Positions 1 through 10,140 are shown, counted from the stretch's first letter. The stretch: 64,000 nucleotides of DNA from Paenibacillus glacialis (GCF_001637205.1 NZ_LVJH01000015.1:1-64000), one strand, 5' to 3'. Made by a program: numbers and translations. The notes: generated by a model not told the origin, from the letters alone.

Positions 1-773
<773 letters not shown>

Positions 774-796
774 TAAAAAGTTCATATATTTATACT

Positions 797-824
797 AAGA
801 CACCTATTAGGGTGTCTTTTTTCT
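797..824 (+). terminator. Rho-independent terminator after the collagen-like gene
   Basis: AAGACACC and GGTGTCTT form a perfect 8-bp stem around a 6-base loop, followed by a T run. It lies 24 bp after the stop codon. Confidence 0.9.
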
Positions 825-994
825 GTTAGTCATACAATTAAAGGCTACAGTGTTTTTTTGTAAAGCCTTTAAATGAATGTTATCTTATTTTGATCTGCAT
901 CTAACCATAGAATATAGTCCTTATTGCATACTGGACGCATAATTATATAGCTACAAAATAATGAATTCCGGATAGAGTTGAGATTCAATCTATA

Positions 995-1213
995 TTGGAA
1001 TTAACTATAGTCTCAACTGAGATAACTCCATTCTCAGTTATAGGTGTTGGAACAAATCTGCAACAATTGTTGGCGGAATTATTAGTGTTTGTTCTTGTGA
1101 ATATAGAACCTTGTTGTAAGGATAAATTAGTTATTCAAATAAGAAGTATTCAAGTCTCTATTACAATAGCTCTCGGGTTATATACTAATGGAGCAAAAGG
1201 TCCAGTATGGTAG
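995..1213 (+). CDS. Small hypothetical protein, possibly a gene remnant
   Basis: A 72-residue open frame starts at a TTG with no convincing ribosome-binding site. The frame stays open upstream to 965 without a better start, which could mean the original 5' end has been lost. The product is hydrophobic, carries a Cys-Cys pair in the middle (EPCCKDK) and ends GAKGPVW. I do not recognise it. The one point in favour of a real gene is that a good rho-independent terminator lies 63 bp downstream. It could equally be a decayed end of another spore-surface gene, because it follows the collagen-like gene directly. Confidence 0.28.
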   Translation: MELTIVSTEITPFSVIGVGTNLQQLLAELLVFVLVNIEPCCKDKLVIQIRSIQVSITIALGLYTNGAKGPVW

Positions 1214-1275
1214 GTGCATGAATTCTGAGTTCTTTACTGTGAGACCATCTGTCGATAGAAAAATGTGCTAATCGT

Positions 1276-1308
1276 TGACTCCTATTATTCGTTGGGAGTC
1301 ATTTTTTA
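1276..1308 (+). terminator. Rho-independent terminator
   Basis: TGACTCC and GGAGTCA pair over 7 bp with a 12-base loop, followed by six T. It would end transcription coming from the small open frame upstream. Confidence 0.8.
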
Positions 1309-1725
1309 TGTCTCTAATGAGGATTGATGTGGTTAGTACTGTGATTCCTACATGCTTGTTCCCCCAGAGGTTCTATTACTTACAGAAATCCAAGTAGATC
1401 GTTTTGATCCTGAGGATTAGTTATGTTTACGCCTTAAATTATGAGAATGGAAAGGTGATGGATATTCATCACGAAATGGACCTTTCAAACGTATATTGTA
1501 GAAGTCTTTATAATGGAGAAACAGTTAAACCGTAGACTCATCATCATCAGCATTGTCCACAGGGAGGATTATTTCTTTTTTGATATGCGAGTCAGAAGAA
1601 AGTCTGTGCATAACAAAATTATATATAAGACACTTACAAATGTTTAAAGAGTGGAATTATGCTTGAATTATCATTGTAGTTAATCCGTGCTTGAAAAAAA
1701 TGAAGATCAACGAATAGATCGCCTC
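1309..1725. other. Gene-free stretch upstream of glgP
   Basis: About 400 bases without a convincing gene. Two coding-like scraps are visible: a 22-codon frame from ATG 1352 to TAG 1418-1420, and a second scrap in another frame that ends in a stop near 1530. They may be pieces of one decayed gene, but I recognise neither. No clear promoter could be assigned to glgP here. Confidence 0.35.
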
Positions 1726-1740
1726 AGGAGGTATGCGAAT

Positions 1741-4182
1741 ATGTTTAACAACAAAGAAGCGTTTAAGCTACTTTTTCAGGAGAATCTAGTCAGTAAATTG
1801 GGAAAGCCATTGAAGGAAGCTCAGAAAGCGGATATCTACACAATTCTGAGTAGTATGATTCGTGAATATGTAGGCAAAAATTGGGCAGATACGAATCAGA
1901 ATTTCCAATTTCATCAGAAAAAACAAGTATACTACTTCTCAATGGAGTTTCTCATAGGGCGTCTTCTCGGCAACAATCTGCTCAATCTAGGTGTGCTTGA
2001 GTGTGTTCGAGAGGGTCTTAAGGAACTAGGGTGGGATCTGGAGGAGCTTGAAGAAGAAGAGTCAGATGCGGGTCTTGGTAATGGAGGGCTAGGAAGACTT
2101 GCTGCTTGCTTCTTGGACTCTCTAGCTTCCTTGAAGTACGCAGGACATGGCTGTGGTATCCGTTATAGATATGGTTTATTTGAACAGAAAATTGTTGAAG
2201 GTAACCAGGTAGAACTACCTGATTATTGGCTTCAGAAGGGGAATGAATGGGAAGTTCGAAGAGCGGATAAAAAAGTTGAGGTTCGTTTCTGGGGAAATGT
2301 AGAGATTCATGAGGAAGATGAAGAACTAGTATTTGAGACACATAATTATGAAGCGGTCACTGCCATGCCATATGATGTACCTGTTATTGGATATGGTGGG
2401 GAACATGTCAATACGTTGAGGATATGGAGTGCGGAGTCTACAATGGACCATACGGAAATGTCGGGTCCTAATAATTATTATAAATTCATCCATTATAACC
2501 GTTCTGTTGAATCTATTTCTGATTTCTTATATCCTGATGATTCTCAGTACGAAGGAAAGCTACTCAGACTCAAACAACAATATTTCTTGTGTTCAGCAGG
2601 TCTACAAAGTATTTTGGGTACATTTGAGAGGCTTGGACTTACGATAGATCATCTTCCAGAAAAGGTAGCTATCCATATTAATGATACGCATCCTACACTA
2701 GTCATCCCTGAATTGATGAGGATTTTAATTGATGTGAAGGGCTTAGGTTGGGCAGAAGCGTGGGATATAACCTCAAGAACGGTATCTTATACCAATCATA
2801 CTACTTTAAGCGAGGCACTTGAGAAATGGCCTATTTCCATGGTGAAGGAACTACTTCCGAGGATTTATATGATTATTGAGGAGATCAATAAGCAATTTTG
2901 TGGCATGTTGATGAAGAAATACCCAGAACATCCTGAAATCATACCACAGATGTCGATTATTGATGGTGAGCAATTGAAAATGGCGAACTTGGCAATCGTA
3001 GGTAGCTACAGCGTGAATGGCGTGGCGGCTCTTCATACGGATATTTTGAAGAAACGGGAAATGAAGCTATTCTATGATCTGTATCCAACTCGTTTTAATA
3101 ATAAGACGAATGGTATTACTCACCGTCGTTGGCTGATGCATGCTAACCCTGCGTTGGCAGATTTAATTAGTAATACCATTGGTACACGTTGGATGAATGA
3201 GCCACAAGAAATGGTAGGATTATTGAAATACAGTGAGGATATCGGCTTACAAGATCGAACTCGAGCAATTAAACAGCATAACAAAATGAAATTAGCGTCT
3301 TATATTCACGAGAAACAAGGGATCATTGTTGATCCATACTCTATCTTTGATGTACACGTGAAGAGATTGCATGGCTACAAGCGACAGTTGATGAACATCC
3401 TACACATCATGTATTTGTACATTCAAATGAAACAAAACTCAACTATTGAGAGGATTCCACGTACATTTATTTTTGGTGCCAAAGCAGCGCCGAGCTATTC
3501 GTTCGCCAAAAGAATTATTAAACTTATCAATGTAGTAGCTAATCAAGTTAATCGAGACCGAGAAGTGAATCAGAAGATGAAAGTTATCTTCTTAGAGAAC
3601 TACTCCGTATCGCTAGCAGAGAAGATTATTCCAGCATCAGATGTCAGTGAACAGATTTCGACGGCTAGTAAGGAAGCATCTGGTACGGGGAATATGAAAT
3701 TTATGATGAACGGTGCATTAACATTGGGGACGATGGATGGAGCTAATGTGGAGATGCATGAAATGATAGGGGACGACAATATGTTTCTCTTTGGATTACA
3801 ATCCGCGCAAGTACTTGATTATTATCAGCATGGCGGTTACGTAGTGAAGGATGTGTATCATAAAGATGCACGTGTAAGAGAAGTTATGGATCAATTAGTT
3901 ACGCCGGGCTACTTTGGTATAAATGAACTTGAATTTGGTGACATATTTAATTCTATTATGAGTACAAATGACGAGTATTTTGTACTCAAGGATTTTGCTA
4001 GCTATGTTGATGCTCATCTGCAGATTGATCTTTCATATCGTAATTCGAAGGAATGGCAAAGGAAATCCATCTTAAATATCGGTCATTCTGGTAAATTCTC
4101 AAGTGATTGTACGATTAGTAAATATGCTTCTGAAATTTGGGGATTAAAAGGAAATCAAGCAAAATTACAAGCGAAGTTGTAG
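1741..4182 (+). CDS. glgP: Glycogen/maltodextrin phosphorylase
   Basis: An 813-residue cytoplasmic enzyme of the GT35 family. It phosphorolyses alpha-1,4-glucan from the non-reducing end to glucose-1-phosphate with pyridoxal phosphate. The PLP lysine sits in the conserved stretch GTGNMKFMMNGAL at about K653, and the glycine-rich DAGLGNGGLGRLAACFLDS block is near residue 100. An in-frame GTG at 1687 would add 18 residues but has no ribosome-binding site. I chose ATG 1741 because AGGAGG at 1726-1731 lies 9 bases upstream and the start MFNNKEAFK resembles other bacillar GlgP proteins. No other glg genes (glgBCDA) are nearby, so it stands alone here. A bulged hairpin follows the gene. Confidence 0.93.
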   Translation: MFNNKEAFKLLFQENLVSKLGKPLKEAQKADIYTILSSMIREYVGKNWADTNQNFQFHQKKQVYYFSMEFLIGRLLGNNLLNLGVLECVREGLKELGWDLEELEEEESDAGLGNGGLGRLAACFLDSLASLKYAGHGCGIRYRYGLFEQKIVEGNQVELPDYWLQKGNEWEVRRADKKVEVRFWGNVEIHEEDEELVFETHNYEAVTAMPYDVPVIGYGGEHVNTLRIWSAESTMDHTEMSGPNNYYKFIHYNRSVESISDFLYPDDSQYEGKLLRLKQQYFLCSAGLQSILGTFERLGLTIDHLPEKVAIHINDTHPTLVIPELMRILIDVKGLGWAEAWDITSRTVSYTNHTTLSEALEKWPISMVKELLPRIYMIIEEINKQFCGMLMKKYPEHPEIIPQMSIIDGEQLKMANLAIVGSYSVNGVAALHTDILKKREMKLFYDLYPTRFNNKTNGITHRRWLMHANPALADLISNTIGTRWMNEPQEMVGLLKYSEDIGLQDRTRAIKQHNKMKLASYIHEKQGIIVDPYSIFDVHVKRLHGYKRQLMNILHIMYLYIQMKQNSTIERIPRTFIFGAKAAPSYSFAKRIIKLINVVANQVNRDREVNQKMKVIFLENYSVSLAEKIIPASDVSEQISTASKEASGTGNMKFMMNGALTLGTMDGANVEMHEMIGDDNMFLFGLQSAQVLDYYQHGGYVVKDVYHKDARVREVMDQLVTPGYFGINELEFGDIFNSIMSTNDEYFVLKDFASYVDAHLQIDLSYRNSKEWQRKSILNIGHSGKFSSDCTISKYASEIWGLKGNQAKLQAKL

Positions 4183-4219
4183 AAGTTACGTATGACCTGA
4201 ATAATCTATATGATAAAGG

Positions 4220-4264
4220 AAACGGAGGAGCACTTTAAGTGAAAAGTGGAGAATCCGTTTCTTT
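4220..4264 (+). terminator. Possible terminator after glgP
   Basis: AAACGGA pairs with TCCGTTT (7 bp), and inside it CACTTT pairs perfectly with AAAGTG. The following tract, CTTTGC, is short on T, so termination strength is uncertain. Confidence 0.5.
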
Positions 4265-4436
4265 GCTATTCAGAGGAACAGCCAACTAATCTCTTTACTA
4301 GTAAGCTTGCAGAGAGACATGGGGGGTTCTAGTTGAACCATAATCAGGAAAATAGTGATGTGAAACTATCGCTTTTGTATATAATATATAATTTGATAGT
4401 GATGTCCTTAATATAGTTAGAGTGGGGAGAACGTAG

Positions 4437-5261
4437 ATGTCTATACATAGAGAGAGAATATCGAATATTTCTTTAATGGCTATGTTTGTGATTTTTGTGG
4501 GAACAGTAATAGCAGTTCAACTAACAACGGTTTATATGAGTTTAGGTTTGGCGCTCATTCTATGCATGATTCATTTGTTAAAACCTGTATCTCATGGTGT
4601 TCGTGATGTTTCCTTGTTGAGTGTTCTATATCTATTGGGATATTGGTTGTTCGTGTGTTTGAATTTATTTATAAAGGAGTATCTTAACCAGCTAGGTCTG
4701 CAAAGAGAATTAATCATTTCATGTTCACGCTTGAGTCTGATTGGATATATTATACCATTCCTATTTTTTACGAGAATTAATAAGATGACAATAAATTATA
4801 TGAAGATGGGAAACTTTACAGAAACGATTTATTTTCCATTGATATGGCATGGAGTGAAGGATCCAATATGGAGATTTCTACTGATTGCATCAGGTACGGT
4901 GATCGTTTCATTTAGTTTTGTCATTGATTTTAGTCAGGACAATATAGTTCCACTTTTGTGGGTTGGTATTTTGTTTGCGTTGATTAATTCCGTCTTGGAG
5001 GAAATATTATGGCGAGGGCTCATTCTAAGCCGATTTGTCGATGAGTTAGGTGAGAAGTGGGGACTAGTCGTAGTCAGTATAGGTTTTGGAATGTACCATT
5101 ATTCGATCGGATTTCCTTGGAGTGTGTGTGCATTGTTCTCTGTATTTGGCATGTTATTGGGAGGAATTACGATTCGATCTAAGGGATTGCTCCCTGTAAT
5201 GATTCTTCATTTCATTATGAACATACTGTTTGTATTTAGCGGATTAATCTTCAATATGTAG
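4437..5261 (+). CDS. CPBP family intramembrane metalloprotease (CAAX protease / Abi type)
   Basis: A 274-residue polytopic membrane protein with about seven to eight hydrophobic segments. The C-terminal half carries the signature of CPBP (CAAX prenyl protease 2/Abi) proteins: EEILWR at 188-193 (EExxxR motif), a histidine in FGMYHY near 221, and HFIMN at 258-262. These residues are the proposed metal-binding and catalytic set. Members process prenylated or other membrane-bound peptides, or protect against bacteriocins; which applies here cannot be told from sequence. The ATG at 4437 follows a GGGGAGA ribosome-binding site. It lies alone between glgP and a GNAT gene, with long spacers on both sides, so it is probably its own transcript. 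Confidence 0.85.
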   Translation: MSIHRERISNISLMAMFVIFVGTVIAVQLTTVYMSLGLALILCMIHLLKPVSHGVRDVSLLSVLYLLGYWLFVCLNLFIKEYLNQLGLQRELIISCSRLSLIGYIIPFLFFTRINKMTINYMKMGNFTETIYFPLIWHGVKDPIWRFLLIASGTVIVSFSFVIDFSQDNIVPLLWVGILFALINSVLEEILWRGLILSRFVDELGEKWGLVVVSIGFGMYHYSIGFPWSVCALFSVFGMLLGGITIRSKGLLPVMILHFIMNILFVFSGLIFNM

Positions 5262-5446
5262 CGAAGAAGAAATATGAACTTATTTAAGCGATATGATTAA
5301 TAGTTGGAACCCTACTGAGCTACGGTGAATCCTTCAATAAGACTACAATTTGAGGGTTTACACACCTATTGGCGAGGGTTCTATTTGTGTTTAATGGTTG
5401 ATATCTATAATTGAAGCAAAGGTTATACGTAAAGGAGTGTGAAACG

Positions 5447-6388
5447 GTGGGATTTACTAACGGGTCAACTCCGTTTGATCGTTATGAGCTGTCAGATCAA
5501 TTTTACTTGCAGAAGGCTGACCAGAGGGAGTGGGGACTATTCTTCTCTGTGTACTATAACGCAGAATATGTCCGTATTTTCAAGGAGATGACTCTTCCCA
5601 TTCTGAGAAATATTGATCCATTCTGGATTTATAAAGGAAGGACGAAGATCGGAGGCGTGGTAATCTCCGCGAACCTAATGAGCCTTTTATATTTCATTCC
5701 ACCATTTCATGAACAAAGTACGATTGTCCATTTACTGAAGAATGTTTTGCTGAAATGGTCTGATATAACTTTACCTATTCATGTATATGAAGTACTGCAA
5801 GATCAGGTGGATTTATTTGCAAGAGCGGGATTCTGGCCAGATGAGCATCGATTTCGTTGGATGCAGCGACCTACAGAAAATTTAGAGTGTGAGTGGGATG
5901 GGGCGATGACAATTGTCCAATCTATAACTCAAGATGATCCTTGCACACGTGCATTGACGAATGATAAGGAAATCGGACACCTTTTCTATAGATGTTACAC
6001 AGATAGTATACGTGGAATGAATAGTAAACCTAAGTCCATTAGTCAATATATAACGGAAACCCAATCTATGGTGAAGGATGCTAGTGAACATCTACTGAGA
6101 GCCTCTACTTTAGTCTATGATAAAAGGAACAATGCTCTGATCGGTGCTTGTTTGCTGTCCATGCATCAGGAGGTTCCGAGGATACAGCAACTTGGGGTTC
6201 TTCCGAATTATAGGAGACGGGGGATGGGTTCTCACATGATTAAGAGATCGTTAACGATGTTGACAGATCTATATCCATATTTAAGGGTCCATGTTATGCA
6301 AGGGAACCCAGTGGAATCTGTATATTATAGCTTAGGGTTTGTACCTGGTCCGATTGAAATCAGCAGGATGCTTGTTCCAGTTAAGTAG
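5447..6388 (+). CDS. GNAT family N-acetyltransferase
   Basis: A 313-residue soluble protein. The C-terminal third holds the acetyl-CoA-binding loop of the GNAT fold, LGVLPNYRRRGMGSHM (residues 249-264, R/QxxGxG/A motif), preceded by a beta-strand with LIGACLLS. The N-terminal 170 residues look like a second, degenerate GNAT-like half, a common layout in Bacillales. The frame is open to a TTG at 5411, but the GTG at 5447 is preceded by AAAGGAG at 5431-5437 with 9-base spacing, so I use it. The substrate is unknown. A weak terminator follows 17 bp after the stop. Confidence 0.82.
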   Translation: MGFTNGSTPFDRYELSDQFYLQKADQREWGLFFSVYYNAEYVRIFKEMTLPILRNIDPFWIYKGRTKIGGVVISANLMSLLYFIPPFHEQSTIVHLLKNVLLKWSDITLPIHVYEVLQDQVDLFARAGFWPDEHRFRWMQRPTENLECEWDGAMTIVQSITQDDPCTRALTNDKEIGHLFYRCYTDSIRGMNSKPKSISQYITETQSMVKDASEHLLRASTLVYDKRNNALIGACLLSMHQEVPRIQQLGVLPNYRRRGMGSHMIKRSLTMLTDLYPYLRVHVMQGNPVESVYYSLGFVPGPIEISRMLVPVK

Positions 6389-6404
6389 ACAGACATTTAA
6401 ATGA

Positions 6405-6430
6405 GCACCCTCGAATAGAGAGTGTTTTTT
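6405..6430 (+). terminator. Rho-independent terminator after GNAT gene
   Basis: GCACCCTC pairs with GAGAGTGT (one G-T pair and one mismatch) around a 5-base loop, followed by six T. Confidence 0.6.
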
Positions 6431-6545
6431 ATGCTAAATAAGGTGTCATTATTCTAATATAAAAGAGGTCAACGATGACATCAGTCCCTCCCTTTGCTAT
6501 ATCAAGAGAAATTTCTTAAAATGGTATAGAGGTGAGGACTTGAAC

Positions 6546-7385
6546 ATGAATACGAAGCTAATATTAGTCGAAGGTCTTCCAGGATCAGGAAAATCCACGG
6601 GTGCTCGAATGGTGTATGACATTCTTAAAGAACAAGGTAAGGACGTTCATTTAGTATTAGAGGGAGATGTGGATCATCCAGCAGACTACGAAGGTGTTGC
6701 AATCTTCACACCACAGGAGTGGGAGGCATTGTGTGATAGACACAAGAGTCATCAAACATTGATCAATCGCACGGCATTTTACGAAGAGGGTAACTACTTC
6801 TTGTCCTATCGAAAGATGCAACAAGATGATCAATCTCGTCTACCTAATTCTGTTTATGACGATATTTTTAAACAGGATATTTATGAAATATCTTATGAAC
6901 GGAATATGGAGCTTATTGCTTCCAAATGGAAGAGGTTCGGAGAAGCAGCTGCAGCTCAAAAAAAGATATATGTGTTTGAATGTTGTTTCATCCAGAATCC
7001 CGTCACGGTAAGTATGGTCAAACATAACAGGAATGAAGAAGAATCTATTCAGTATGTTCGGCAATTGGAGGAAGCCATTAGTTCCCTAAATCCGATGCTA
7101 ATCTACATGGATCAGAAGGAATATGATATTACTTTCAAGAAAGCTGTGGAAGAACGACCAACAGAGTGGTCAAGTGGGTTCATGGATTATTATACGCAAC
7201 AAGGCTATGGGCAAGTCCGTGGCTATTCTGGAATGGACGGGACACTACAAGTCCTTTATGCTAGAAAACAATTGGAACAAAGAATTATGAATGAGTTGTC
7301 GCTTCCTCGGACAATGATTGATAACTCTCAGTATGATCGAGAACAACTGAGACAAGAGCTCCTTCAAACTTTACTAGGTCATTAA
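6546..7385 (+). CDS. P-loop ATPase/kinase-like protein of unknown substrate
   Basis: A 279-residue soluble protein. A Walker A motif, GLPGSGKST, lies at residues 10-18, directly after the first beta-strand (LILVE), as in nucleoside and small-molecule kinases of the P-loop NTPase fold. A second conserved-looking strand, KKIYVFECCFIQNP, near residue 140 could be the Walker B-like strand. I do not recognise a named family. A TTG six bases upstream is in frame, but the GAGGTGAGG ribosome-binding site fits the ATG at 6546 (8-base spacing) better. The small membrane-protein gene at 7411 follows after 25 bp, so the two are probably co-transcribed. Confidence 0.7.
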   Translation: MNTKLILVEGLPGSGKSTGARMVYDILKEQGKDVHLVLEGDVDHPADYEGVAIFTPQEWEALCDRHKSHQTLINRTAFYEEGNYFLSYRKMQQDDQSRLPNSVYDDIFKQDIYEISYERNMELIASKWKRFGEAAAAQKKIYVFECCFIQNPVTVSMVKHNRNEEESIQYVRQLEEAISSLNPMLIYMDQKEYDITFKKAVEERPTEWSSGFMDYYTQQGYGQVRGYSGMDGTLQVLYARKQLEQRIMNELSLPRTMIDNSQYDREQLRQELLQTLLGH

Positions 7386-7410
7386 GTACGATACAAAGGA
7401 GAATACAAAA

Positions 7411-7839
7411 GTGATTTATGTTGCATTAGTAGTTGGGATCATACTGCTGGGTGCAGCTGGGATACTAGCATGGAAAAATTCGCAGATTATTGCTGAGAAG
7501 TCAACGAGTAATGGAGCGAGTGCTACTTCACTACAATATACTGTACATATTACAAACCAGTGGCAAGACCAGGATTCATTAACACTCGTAGCGTTGTTTC
7601 ACACCTCATATGTGGTAGGGGAGCAAGATCTACACGCTTATCTATGTCGATTAACCGGCAAGGGTGGTGAACTGAAATTATATGAAGCTGAGAATGTGAT
7701 GCTTCATAATATTAGGCACGCCAAACAGAAAGGTAAGTTATTATTCGGAGTAGCTATACCTGAATCAGTGATTCACGAGGAAGAAAAGGAAGTGTTGAAC
7801 CGATTAGAACAGGTACTATTGAATCCCGAAAATGGTTAA
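7411..7839 (+). CDS. Small membrane-anchored hypothetical protein
   Basis: A 142-residue protein with one N-terminal transmembrane helix (residues 2-20, VALVVGIILLGAAGILAW) and a soluble, probably extracytoplasmic remainder with no recognised motif. The start is GTG 7411 with an AAAGGAG site 9-10 bases upstream. It sits 25 bp behind the P-loop gene and is likely in the same transcript. There is no Cys lipobox. Confidence 0.6.
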   Translation: MIYVALVVGIILLGAAGILAWKNSQIIAEKSTSNGASATSLQYTVHITNQWQDQDSLTLVALFHTSYVVGEQDLHAYLCRLTGKGGELKLYEAENVMLHNIRHAKQKGKLLFGVAIPESVIHEEEKEVLNRLEQVLLNPENG

Positions 7840-7915
7840 ATGCGACAATTCATCTTTTCTTTTCTCATTAGTATGTTATGGTAGAAAAAATGGGCTGATG
7901 AAGGGAGATTGAATC

Positions 7916-8800
7916 ATGCATATTCATAGTTATGTTGATCCGTCTGATTTCTTAGATCGCGCTGAACCACTGTTAATGGAGAATGAGGTGCTTAATAATC
8001 TTCCACTTGGTATTGCATACCGATTAGTCCAATCAATTAAGCATACGGCTAAAGATGCCCATCATGAGGGTCCGTTACCATTCATGGCAATCGTCAGTGA
8101 TGAGGAACAAGATGTACTTGTTCTACTGAAGACGAGTGCACATCTAATTGTGTACATTAGCGACAAGGTGGAAAGTGTTTACTTGCGGTCTAATGCTATC
8201 TCTGTAGCGATCGATCATATCCTTCATCAAGAAGTCATTCATGTTCCCAGTATTATTGCATATCATGAGACAGCTCGTTTGTTCGCGGATAAGTGGAAAG
8301 AAGTAACAGGGAAATCCTACGAGATTCAGATGGATCAGCGGATTTATGCCTGCACGAAAGTGCAAGAAGTGAAGTTGAGCCCAGGTATCTTTAGAGCTGC
8401 AGAATTACGTGATGTTCCCTTGCTGAGTCAGTGGATTTATGATTTCGCTACGGAAGCTACGGAAGCGATATCTATGAAACATGCGATTGACATGGCTCAG
8501 CGTGGGACAGAACAATCTGCCATCTATTTATGGGATGATGGTGAACCCGTATCCATGGCCCAACAGACGAGGCCCACGTTACACGGAGCTGTCATTAATA
8601 TGGTATACACGCCATTTCAACACCGAAATAAAGGATATGCTGGTTCATGTGTGTCAACACTAACGCGAAATATGCTACGTGGTCCCTATGAATTCGCCAG
8701 TTTATATACGGATCTGAGCAATCCTATCTCTAACCATATTTATATGAAGGTTGGTTATGAACCTAGATCAGATTCTGTCGTCCTCGTATTTAAATCTTAA
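7916..8800 (+). CDS. GNAT family N-acetyltransferase (two-domain type)
   Basis: A 294-residue cytoplasmic protein. The acetyl-CoA-binding segment VYTPFQHRNKGYAGS begins at about residue 230 (RNKGYA is the R/QxxGxG/A-type loop). It is followed by SLYTDLSNPISNHIYMKVGY, a typical GNAT beta5-alpha4 end in which Asn and Tyr support catalysis. The N-terminal 150 residues are a regulatory or pseudo-GNAT half, as in the YkwB-like group. ATG 7916 has a good AGGGAGA site 8 bases upstream. The acceptor substrate is unknown. A long hairpin follows 19 bp after the stop. Confidence 0.82.
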   Translation: MHIHSYVDPSDFLDRAEPLLMENEVLNNLPLGIAYRLVQSIKHTAKDAHHEGPLPFMAIVSDEEQDVLVLLKTSAHLIVYISDKVESVYLRSNAISVAIDHILHQEVIHVPSIIAYHETARLFADKWKEVTGKSYEIQMDQRIYACTKVQEVKLSPGIFRAAELRDVPLLSQWIYDFATEATEAISMKHAIDMAQRGTEQSAIYLWDDGEPVSMAQQTRPTLHGAVINMVYTPFQHRNKGYAGSCVSTLTRNMLRGPYEFASLYTDLSNPISNHIYMKVGYEPRSDSVVLVFKS

Positions 8801-8819
8801 TGATTATAATTTAACTTAT

Positions 8820-8897
8820 GGCTGAGCTTGTACGAACCATTCCAACAAAGACATACAGTCATTCTATGGAATGGGGTTCGATAAGTTCAGCCTTTTG
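8820..8897 (+). terminator. Long imperfect hairpin between the GNAT gene and rpiA
   Basis: A left arm at 8820-8844 (GGCTGAGCTTG...CCATTCCA) pairs with a right arm at 8867-8892 (TGGAATGG...AAGTTCAGCC) over about 25 bases with few mismatches, around a 22-base loop. TTTTGTATTT follows. It is best read as the terminator of the upstream gene. It excludes the long N-terminal extension that an in-frame ATG at 8818 would give to RpiA. Confidence 0.7.
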
Positions 8898-8937
8898 TAT
8901 TTATGAAACGTCATTATTCAGTAGGAGTGTGAATCTT

Positions 8938-9609
8938 GTGAATATGAAGAGAATCGCAGCAGAATATGCTGTGCAATACATTGAAGATGGTATGAAAGTA
9001 GGGCTAGGAACAGGTTCTACAGCATATTGGGCGATCCAACGGATTGGGGAACGTGTTAAGGAGGGTCTATCTATACAGGCAGTTGCAACCTCCAAAGTAT
9101 CGGAGAGACAGGCGATAGAACTTGGGATTCCCATTATCCCCTTTAGGGAATTAGATAGTCTGGACGTAACGATTGATGGCGCTGACGAAGTCAATTCGGA
9201 TCTGGACTTGATAAAAGGTGGTGGTGGTGCGCTTCTTAGAGAGAAGATTGTTGCCCATCACAGCAAAAGACTGATTATAGTTGCGGATGAGCGCAAGTTG
9301 GTCCAAACGTTAGGGCAATTCCCTCTCCCGGTTGAAATCGTTCCATTCGCATTAGAATGGACACTCAACGCACTTCAAAGACTTGATTGTCGAACCCAGT
9401 TGCGTACAGATGAAGAACAGTTATTCGTTACGGACAATGGAAATTACATTGTAGATTGCAACTTCGGATCTATTGAGTTACCATTTAAACTTCATAATGA
9501 AATTCTAGGTATTCCAGGTGTTGTAGATAACGGTTTATTTATTGGACGAGCAGATCTAGTGGTGATTGCTCATTATGACGGCATCGTAGAAGTCTTGAAA
9601 CGTAAGTAG
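8938..9609 (+). CDS. rpiA: Ribose-5-phosphate isomerase A
   Basis: A 223-residue enzyme that interconverts ribose-5-phosphate and ribulose-5-phosphate in the pentose phosphate pathway. Signature blocks are GLGTGSTA (residues 22-29), the VTIDGADEV segment with catalytic Asp, DLIKGGGGAL with catalytic Lys, and LREKIVA with the following Glu. The length fits the family (about 220-230). The GTG at 8938 has AGGAG at 8923-8927 with 10-base spacing; an ATG two codons later has poorer spacing. The upstream in-frame ATG at 8818 is rejected because it reads through the hairpin. The vanZ-like gene starts 12 bp after the stop, so the two form an operon with pdaA. Confidence 0.95.
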   Translation: MNMKRIAAEYAVQYIEDGMKVGLGTGSTAYWAIQRIGERVKEGLSIQAVATSKVSERQAIELGIPIIPFRELDSLDVTIDGADEVNSDLDLIKGGGGALLREKIVAHHSKRLIIVADERKLVQTLGQFPLPVEIVPFALEWTLNALQRLDCRTQLRTDEEQLFVTDNGNYIVDCNFGSIELPFKLHNEILGIPGVVDNGLFIGRADLVVIAHYDGIVEVLKRK

Positions 9610-9621
9610 GGGGTTGTATGT

Positions 9622-10074
9622 TTGACTAGTACGAAGGCTACGCGTAATCGAATCCTTGGGATTCTGATTATCTTCTATAGTTCGTGCCTCATATATTGGA
9701 TGTTTATTGGTTTTGGCCGTTCAAGACATGCTGGAGGACCCCTTGTGTACAATGTTATTCCTTTTGAAACCATTGGACTCTTTTTACGGAGTATTCATAA
9801 AGAACCAAATGCTGCTGGGATCATTAATTTATTCGGTAATATCGGAGTTTTTGTTCCGTTTGGAATGGTACTTCCAATTCTTTTCAAAAGGCTGAGGTCT
9901 TATCGGATGTTGACGGTTTGTTTCGTGCTTATCGTAATCGTTATAGAGCTATCTCAGATGTTGTTGCGAGTCGGAAGTTGTGATGTTGATGACGTGATAC
10001 TCAATGTCATTGGAGTATGGATAGGCTACAGCATGTTACGTCTATTATTCAAACGGTACATATCTTATGAGTAG
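9622..10074 (+). CDS. VanZ-like family membrane protein
   Basis: A 150-residue protein with four predicted transmembrane helices and the VanZ-like pattern: NVIPFETIG in the first loop, NLFGNIGVFVPFGMVLP in the second helix region, and an ELSQMLLRVGSCDVDDVILNVIGVWIGY block near the C-terminus. VanZ proteins give low-level teicoplanin resistance by an unknown mechanism; most chromosomal homologues have no assigned role. The start is TTG 9622 behind a TAGGGGGT ribosome-binding site. It lies 12 bp after rpiA and 66 bp before pdaA, so co-transcription is likely. Confidence 0.85.
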   Translation: MTSTKATRNRILGILIIFYSSCLIYWMFIGFGRSRHAGGPLVYNVIPFETIGLFLRSIHKEPNAAGIINLFGNIGVFVPFGMVLPILFKRLRSYRMLTVCFVLIVIVIELSQMLLRVGSCDVDDVILNVIGVWIGYSMLRLLFKRYISYE

Positions 10075-10140
10075 ATGTGGAATATTACCTCTAACTTGGT
10101 AATTTACCATGAAATCTTGTACAGAGGTGACCGGTCTCTA

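Noticed and set aside
5306..5381. GGAACCCT/AGGGTTCT inverted repeat after the CPBP gene as a terminator
   Set aside because: The loop would be over 60 bases and there is no T run; pairing is probably by chance.
8818..8937. N-terminal extension of RpiA from ATG 8818
   Set aside because: It would translate through a 25-base hairpin, has no ribosome-binding site, and makes the protein 40 residues longer than the family.
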